Assembly (NCBI GenBank): GCA_003229495.1
Contig: QIEB01000654.1
Location: 1-9,627 of the forward strand
Direction of reading: 5' to 3'
DNA: 9,627 nt
From: Flammeovirgaceae bacterium
Lineage (GTDB): Bacteria > Bacteroidota > Bacteroidia > Cytophagales > Cyclobacteriaceae
The translations under genes were made by a program, and so were the position numbers. Positions within the stretch are counted from its first letter, which is position 1. The number at the start of each line of letters is the position of its first letter. The notes beneath the pieces are model-generated. The model saw only the letters and a list, made by a program, of their open reading frames with translations. It made no database searches and was not told where the DNA came from. Positions 5,851-9,627 of this stretch are shown here, piece by piece.

Positions 5851-6705
5851 GCGTGCGTCCATTCCCACGTCACGGGCCAAAGCTTCATACCAGGTATCAT
5901 CATCTACAGCATGCCAGTCTACCCATTCCTCATCTGTCATTGACGCTCTCCACTCCAGAAATGGTATGGCATCAGGCCCCACGGGGTGTCGCAGCTGGTT
6001 GGTGTCATTTTCAGCAATCTCAAGGATTTTATCCGCTACTATAGTAGGTGGTACTGGATTTTTCAGCGAAGTGGCAAACATATCGGCTATTCGCCGAAGA
6101 TTAGGATAGTGAGATTCGCTGCTACCATCCTGAATACCTCGTGCCATATCAGTATCTATAATTCCGGGCTCAACTATTGCCACCTTAATGTTGTATGGCT
6201 TCAACTCCATTGCCATGGTCTCGCTCAATGCTTCCAGGGCATACTTAGATGCATTGTAAGGGCCAAAAGGCGCCAGCGGTATCCGGCCTGCGACACTGGT
6301 AACATTAATAATGCAGCCACTACCCTCGGCTCGCATTTTTGGTATAACTGCCTGAGCACAACGTATGGGCCCAAGATAATTGGTGTTCATTACCGCTTCA
6401 TACACGGATAGGTCTGTTTCTTCAACAGAGCCGCGACGCTCAATGCCTGCATTGTTTACTAAAACATCGACAGGGCCATTTTCCTGAAGGATAGATTCGA
6501 TACAATTTTTAGCTGATGCGTCAGAATTGACATCCAATTCAAGAATTGAAATTGGCAACGATTCTTGTCCAGCCCGTTGATTTAGCTCAGTTGCACTCTC
6601 CGTATTACGCATGGTGGCATAAACCTTATACCCTGCTCTGGCAAAAGCAATAGCGGTTTCCAGACCGATTCCTCGGTTGGAGCCTGTTATGATCACTGAT
6701 TTCAT
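5839..6705 (-). CDS. Classical short-chain dehydrogenase/reductase (SDR)
   Basis: A cytoplasmic NAD(P)(H)-dependent oxidoreductase of 288 residues. The Rossmann motif TGSNRGIG is at 7-14, Asp58 in LDV is the usual adenine contact, NNAG is at 84-87, and the catalytic set is Asn109, Ser137 (NVTSVAG), Tyr150 and Lys154 (YNASK). The PG motif follows in VEPGIIDTDMA. Arg33 just after the second strand suggests NADP(H) preference. The C-terminal extension of about 35 residues (FLEWRASMTDEEWVDW onward) is acidic and Trp-rich. ATG at 6705 gives the glycine motif at the normal distance from the N-terminus. The gene is monocistronic or follows the SecD-like gene by 108 nt. Substrate is not predictable; the nearest style is the 17-beta-hydroxysteroid or retinol dehydrogenase-like group. 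Confidence 0.92.
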   Translation of the reverse strand: MKSVIITGSNRGIGLETAIAFARAGYKVYATMRNTESATELNQRAGQESLPISILELDVNSDASAKNCIESILQENGPVDVLVNNAGIERRGSVEETDLSVYEAVMNTNYLGPIRCAQAVIPKMRAEGSGCIINVTSVAGRIPLAPFGPYNASKYALEALSETMAMELKPYNIKVAIVEPGIIDTDMARGIQDGSSESHYPNLRRIADMFATSLKNPVPPTIVADKILEIAENDTNQLRHPVGPDAIPFLEWRASMTDEEWVDWHAVDDDTWYEALARDVGMDARSKV

Positions 6706-6741
6706 GGGATTTTGTATTTAGAGTTAATGGTTTTATCTAGT

Positions 6742-6765
6742 TTTGATATCCGGATATTTATCAAA
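6742..6765. promoter_or_regulatory. Perfect 12-bp palindrome ATATCCGGATAT nested in a TTTGATA/TATCAAA inverted repeat
   Basis: ATATCCGGATAT at 6746-6757 is its own reverse complement. It overlaps a second inverted repeat with 7-bp arms, TTTGATA (6742-6748) and TATCAAA (6759-6765). The site lies 36-60 bp upstream of the dehydrogenase ATG, at the place where transcription would begin from the candidate promoter at 6762-6790, so it fits a repressor operator. A 5'-leader hairpin is an alternative. Confidence 0.45.
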
Positions 6766-6790
6766 TTAAGATAGGAAATTATCAATCAAA
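6762..6790 (-). promoter_or_regulatory. Candidate Bacteroidetes-type promoter for the SDR gene
   Basis: On the minus strand TTTG (6790-6787) is followed after 17 bp by TTAATTTG (6769-6762), one mismatch from the Bacteroidetes -7 consensus TAnnTTTG with its -33 TTTG. Transcription would start near 6755, leaving a leader of roughly 50 nt. The match is imperfect and the region is AT-rich, so chance is possible. Confidence 0.35.
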
Positions 6791-6813
6791 ATTCCCGGAT
6801 TTATCTAAAAGAA

Positions 6814-7311
6814 TTAGCTTTTCTTGTAGGACTTAGTGACACTTTTAACCAAACTCCTGTGAATCCAGTCCATGGATTGACTGTCAAACTGGTCCCAAAT
6901 TACTATGGTCCGGCCGCCATAAAATCCCTCAAGATCAATGGTGCTTACCAGAATACCATTTACCACCAGGGCAAGCTGATGACCGGGAAGTTTTGCAGCC
7001 ATTGTTTTCACGTATTTGGCTCCTTTGGGGGTTAGGATAATGCGAAACTTACGCATTTCAAAAAGTGAATCATACGTCATATCCGTAACTTTTTCAAATG
7101 AGTCAAGTTCCATAATGGGTTCTTCTGAAATGCAATACACAGTCTCTGCGTTAAGCAGTTTCAATTTGTGGTCACAAAGCTCCAGGTCGAGGTTCATAGT
7201 TAAGTAAATACCTGGCTTGGCTTGCCCCATGACCATGAGGCAGTTTAGCAAAAGCACGATGATCAATGAACATTTCACCCACTTCGATGCATTTGTTTGG
7301 GAATTGGACAT
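6814..7311 (-). CDS. Small exported protein resembling the SecD/SecDF periplasmic P1 head domain
   Basis: A 165-residue protein with an N-terminal signal peptide or anchor (hydrophobic CSLIIVLLLNCLMVMG, about residues 14-29; cleavage likely near GQA). The second half, FRIILTPKGAKYVKTMAAKL followed by LALVVNGILVSTIDLEGFYGG and IHRSLVKS, follows the SecD P1 head pattern: an LTxxGA start, an 'ALVVNG.LVS' strand, a GG turn, then a closing helix. The segment YCISEEPIMELDSFEKV resembles the strand preceding it in SecD. No RND-type membrane helices are present, so it cannot be a translocase subunit by itself; it is a stand-alone secreted head-like domain of unknown role. ATG at 7311 preserves the signal peptide. 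It is divergent from the acylase gene (122 bp shared upstream region). The family link is from memory of the pattern, not a search. Confidence 0.6.
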   Translation of the reverse strand: MSNSQTNASKWVKCSLIIVLLLNCLMVMGQAKPGIYLTMNLDLELCDHKLKLLNAETVYCISEEPIMELDSFEKVTDMTYDSLFEMRKFRIILTPKGAKYVKTMAAKLPGHQLALVVNGILVSTIDLEGFYGGRTIVIWDQFDSQSMDWIHRSLVKSVTKSYKKS

Positions 7312-7433
7312 TTAATAAAGATACCAAAAAGGAATAATAATCCCTGATTAGCACACTTCCATTGGTTGCCAGGCCGGGAGCCAGTTATAATTTCATAGAT
7401 TTTGCTATATTTCAATAACAAAATGATTGCACT

Positions 7434-9611
7434 ATGCTGAAATGGGTTCCGGTGGTAAGTACACTGATTATTTTCTCTTGTTCTTCGCCTGAGATTGATG
7501 AGAACCTTGTCCGTTGGGAAACCCACGCTGCCAATACGGAGATTCTAAGGGACGATTTTGGGGTACCGCATATTTATGGCAAGACCGATGCTGATGCGGT
7601 ATTTGGCCTCTTATATGCCCAGTGTGAAGATGATTTTCCCAGAGTTGAGCAAAACTATCTATGGGCTACCGGCCGCCTGGCTGAGGTAGAAGGGGAGAAA
7701 GCTTTATACAGCGATCTACGGGCCAGGTTATTTATGACCAGGGCACAGGCAATCGAACGCTATGAACACTGCCCAAAATGGTTAAAGGACCTATGCCTGG
7801 CATTTGCAGATGGCATCAATTTTTACCTTTATACTCATCCAGAAGTGCAACCACGACTGCTCATTAAATTCGAACCGTGGATGCCCATGTATTTCAGTGA
7901 AGGCTCTATTGGGGGAGATATCGAACGGGTGTCTATTGAGGGTATCAGGGAGTTTTATCAGCAGCAGCTGGAAATGGAGCCGGTGGAAGCTTTTAATTTA
8001 GCAATGCCCGGGGTTTTGGAGGAGCCACGCGGATCTAATGGTATTGCCATTTCAGGCAGTTTAACTGAATCCGGAAATACCATGTTATTGATTAATCCGC
8101 ATACATCATTCTACTTCCGGGGAGAGGTGCATGTGGTCAGTGAGGAGGGGCTCAATGCTTACGGTGCGGTGACCTGGGGACAGTTTTTTGTTTATCAGGG
8201 ATTTAACGAAAAGACTGGCTGGATGCATACCTCCACTTATACCGATGTGATAGACGAGTTTGTGGAAGATATCCAATACCAGGACGGATCACCCATGTAT
8301 GTATATGGTGAACAATTGCGACCGGTAGAAGTTTCCAAGGTGTCATTGAAATACCGCACAGCTGAAAGGACCCTGACCGAAAAAACTTTTCCTACTTATC
8401 ACACACATCATGGGCCCATCACTCATCTGGTAGACGGTCGGTGGACCGCCACCGCTATGATGTGGAAACCCCAAAAGGCCCTGGCTCAGTCATACCAGCG
8501 AACAAAATTAAACAGTCATGGTGAGTTCAGGGAAATGATGAACACACGTACCAATTCTTCCAATAACACCATATATGCCGATGCTCAGGGTAATATTGGA
8601 TATTATCACGGAAACTTCATCCCAATCAGGAATCCTAAATTTGATTATTCCAAACCCGTGGATGGAAGTGATCCTACCACCGATTGGCAGGGCCTGCATA
8701 CCGTGGATCAAGCCATAACGGTGTTCAATCCATCCAATGGTTGGATTCAAAACTGCAATTCAACACCTTTCACCTCTGCTGCGGGGTTCAGCCCAATAAA
8801 AGAAGAGTACCCAGGTTATATGTCTATTGACCGGGAAACTTTCCGGGGGGTTCACGCCATTCGACTTTTGACCGGAAGTAGTGGATTTACCCTTGATAAA
8901 CTAATTCAGTTAGCCTATGACCCCTATTTGCCAGGATTTGAAATTCTGATTCCCGGGCTGATAGAGGCATTTTACCAATCTCCAGATCCTCAATTACAAG
9001 CCCCCATGGACGCGCTTCGGAAATGGGACTTCAGGGTTAGTAAGGAGTCTATTGCCATGTCTTTGGCGCATTTCTATGGTACCATCTGTTTCCAGCAGGG
9101 GCAGTCTCCGGCTGCTTTTAATAGTAGGGCAATGGAGCGGCTAAATTATTTCGGCACCGATGCGCCATTTATGGAACGGTTGGATTTATTCCGGAAAGCG
9201 GTGGAGCGGATGGAGCAGCTTTACGGAACCTGGGAAGTACCATGGGGAGAAATTAACCGCTTTCAAAGATTAAGTGGAAACATTAACTCAATTTTTGATG
9301 ATGACAAGCCCAGTATCCCCGTTGGTTTGGCTTCAGGCAATTGGGGTGCATTAGCTGCTTTCGGGGGTCGAAATAGCAACAATAACAAAAAGCTTTATGG
9401 TACCAGGGGGAACAGCTTTGTGGCAGTGGTTGAATTTGGGAACAGGGTCAAAGCCAAAAGTTTACTGGCCGGAGGACAGAGTAACAATCCGGAATCGCCG
9501 CACTTTGACGATCAGGCCCAGCGGTATGCAGATATGGAATTTAAGGATGTGGTGTATTATAGAGAGGATGTGGAAGCCAGAGCGGAGGTGAAATATCATC
9601 CTGGACAATGA
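7434..9611 (+). CDS. Penicillin acylase family (S45, Ntn-hydrolase) lipoprotein
   Basis: An amide hydrolase precursor of 725 residues that should self-cleave into alpha and beta chains. The N-terminus has a lipoprotein signal: LIIFSC, with Cys16 as the likely lipidated residue followed by SSPEIDE. The alpha-chain motif ILRDDFGVPHIYGKT with GLLYAQCEDDFPRVEQ is typical. The predicted cleavage site is Gly200-Ser201 in EPRGSNGIAIS, making Ser201 the beta-chain N-terminal nucleophile. Asn378 in SNNTIYADAQGNIGY matches the oxyanion asparagine position. The C-terminus has the family block GGQSNNPESPHFDDQAQRYA followed by a YHPG end. The true end is at TGA 9609-9611. The alpha region (about 185 residues after the signal) and total size fit the acyl-homoserine-lactone/aculeacin acylase group as well as penicillin acylases. 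Substrate is unknown: a quorum-signal, lipid-amide or beta-lactam side chain are all possible. It is divergent from the SecD-like gene. Confidence 0.92.
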   Translation: MLKWVPVVSTLIIFSCSSPEIDENLVRWETHAANTEILRDDFGVPHIYGKTDADAVFGLLYAQCEDDFPRVEQNYLWATGRLAEVEGEKALYSDLRARLFMTRAQAIERYEHCPKWLKDLCLAFADGINFYLYTHPEVQPRLLIKFEPWMPMYFSEGSIGGDIERVSIEGIREFYQQQLEMEPVEAFNLAMPGVLEEPRGSNGIAISGSLTESGNTMLLINPHTSFYFRGEVHVVSEEGLNAYGAVTWGQFFVYQGFNEKTGWMHTSTYTDVIDEFVEDIQYQDGSPMYVYGEQLRPVEVSKVSLKYRTAERTLTEKTFPTYHTHHGPITHLVDGRWTATAMMWKPQKALAQSYQRTKLNSHGEFREMMNTRTNSSNNTIYADAQGNIGYYHGNFIPIRNPKFDYSKPVDGSDPTTDWQGLHTVDQAITVFNPSNGWIQNCNSTPFTSAAGFSPIKEEYPGYMSIDRETFRGVHAIRLLTGSSGFTLDKLIQLAYDPYLPGFEILIPGLIEAFYQSPDPQLQAPMDALRKWDFRVSKESIAMSLAHFYGTICFQQGQSPAAFNSRAMERLNYFGTDAPFMERLDLFRKAVERMEQLYGTWEVPWGEINRFQRLSGNINSIFDDDKPSIPVGLASGNWGALAAFGGRNSNNNKKLYGTRGNSFVAVVEFGNRVKAKSLLAGGQSNNPESPHFDDQAQRYADMEFKDVVYYREDVEARAEVKYHPGQ

Positions 9612-9627
9612 ATAACAAAAAAAGGCC

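Noticed and set aside
5704..5943. 79-codon plus-strand open frame after the barrel gene
   Set aside because: It is low-complexity translation of the heptamer array, running antisense into the dehydrogenase end.
5986..6411. 141-codon plus-strand open frame inside the dehydrogenase gene
   Set aside because: It is antisense to the conserved Rossmann and catalytic motifs, so it is a shadow frame.
7386..7413. Promoter for the acylase gene (TAGATTTTG and TATATTTC at 7396-7413)
   Set aside because: Both resemble TAnnTTTG, but no TTG or TTTG lies at the expected 17-23 bp upstream.

Overview
The window looks like chromosomal DNA of a Bacteroidota (Bacteroidetes) bacterium, probably a free-living or marine member of the Cytophagales/Flavobacteriales type. 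This is inferred from protein style and signals. Start codons are preceded by A-rich leaders without clear Shine-Dalgarno sequences. There is an S9B (DPP4-type) peptidase with the YGEPA signature, an ECF sigma / single-pass anti-sigma / NKYGD-repeat protein / small barrel cluster typical of the phylum, and AATTG-rich low-complexity arrays between genes. No rRNA, tRNA, insertion sequence, phage gene or CRISPR array was seen. No gene-free stretch exceeds 300 bases; the longest gap is about 177.

Layout. (1) 1-1607 (+): C-terminal three quarters of a DPP4-like serine peptidase, cut by the left edge. (2) 1624-1747: a degenerate 8-bp tandem array at a convergent junction. (3) 1785-2744 (-): a PLP-dependent threonine/serine dehydratase-like enzyme with a GTG start. 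(4) 2745-2864: a divergent promoter region holding a 15-bp palindrome. (5) 2865-5697 (+): a tight four-gene unit of ECF sigma factor, membrane anti-sigma-like protein, exported NKYGD-repeat (DUF4097-like) protein and small outer-membrane barrel. (6) 5700-5850: an inverted repeat and a degenerate 7-bp array at a second convergent junction. (7) 5839-6705 (-): a classical short-chain dehydrogenase whose upstream region carries a candidate promoter and a perfect palindrome. (8) 6814-7311 (-): a small exported protein resembling the SecD periplasmic P1 head. (9) 7434-9611 (+): a lipoprotein-type penicillin-acylase (S45) family hydrolase.

How the genes work together. The only clear functional unit is the four-gene ECF cluster. 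Its genes overlap or sit close together (TGATG, a 29-nt overlap, a 28-nt gap). They appear to encode a regulator, its membrane-held inhibitor and two exported envelope proteins, so an envelope-sensing circuit is a reasonable inference. Its most notable feature is an uninterrupted run of eight G near the start of the sigma gene; gain or loss of one G would truncate the regulator, giving a possible ON/OFF switch. The remaining genes look like independent accessory or metabolic genes. Both convergent junctions carry short-unit degenerate arrays of different sequence, which is the least explained structural feature here.
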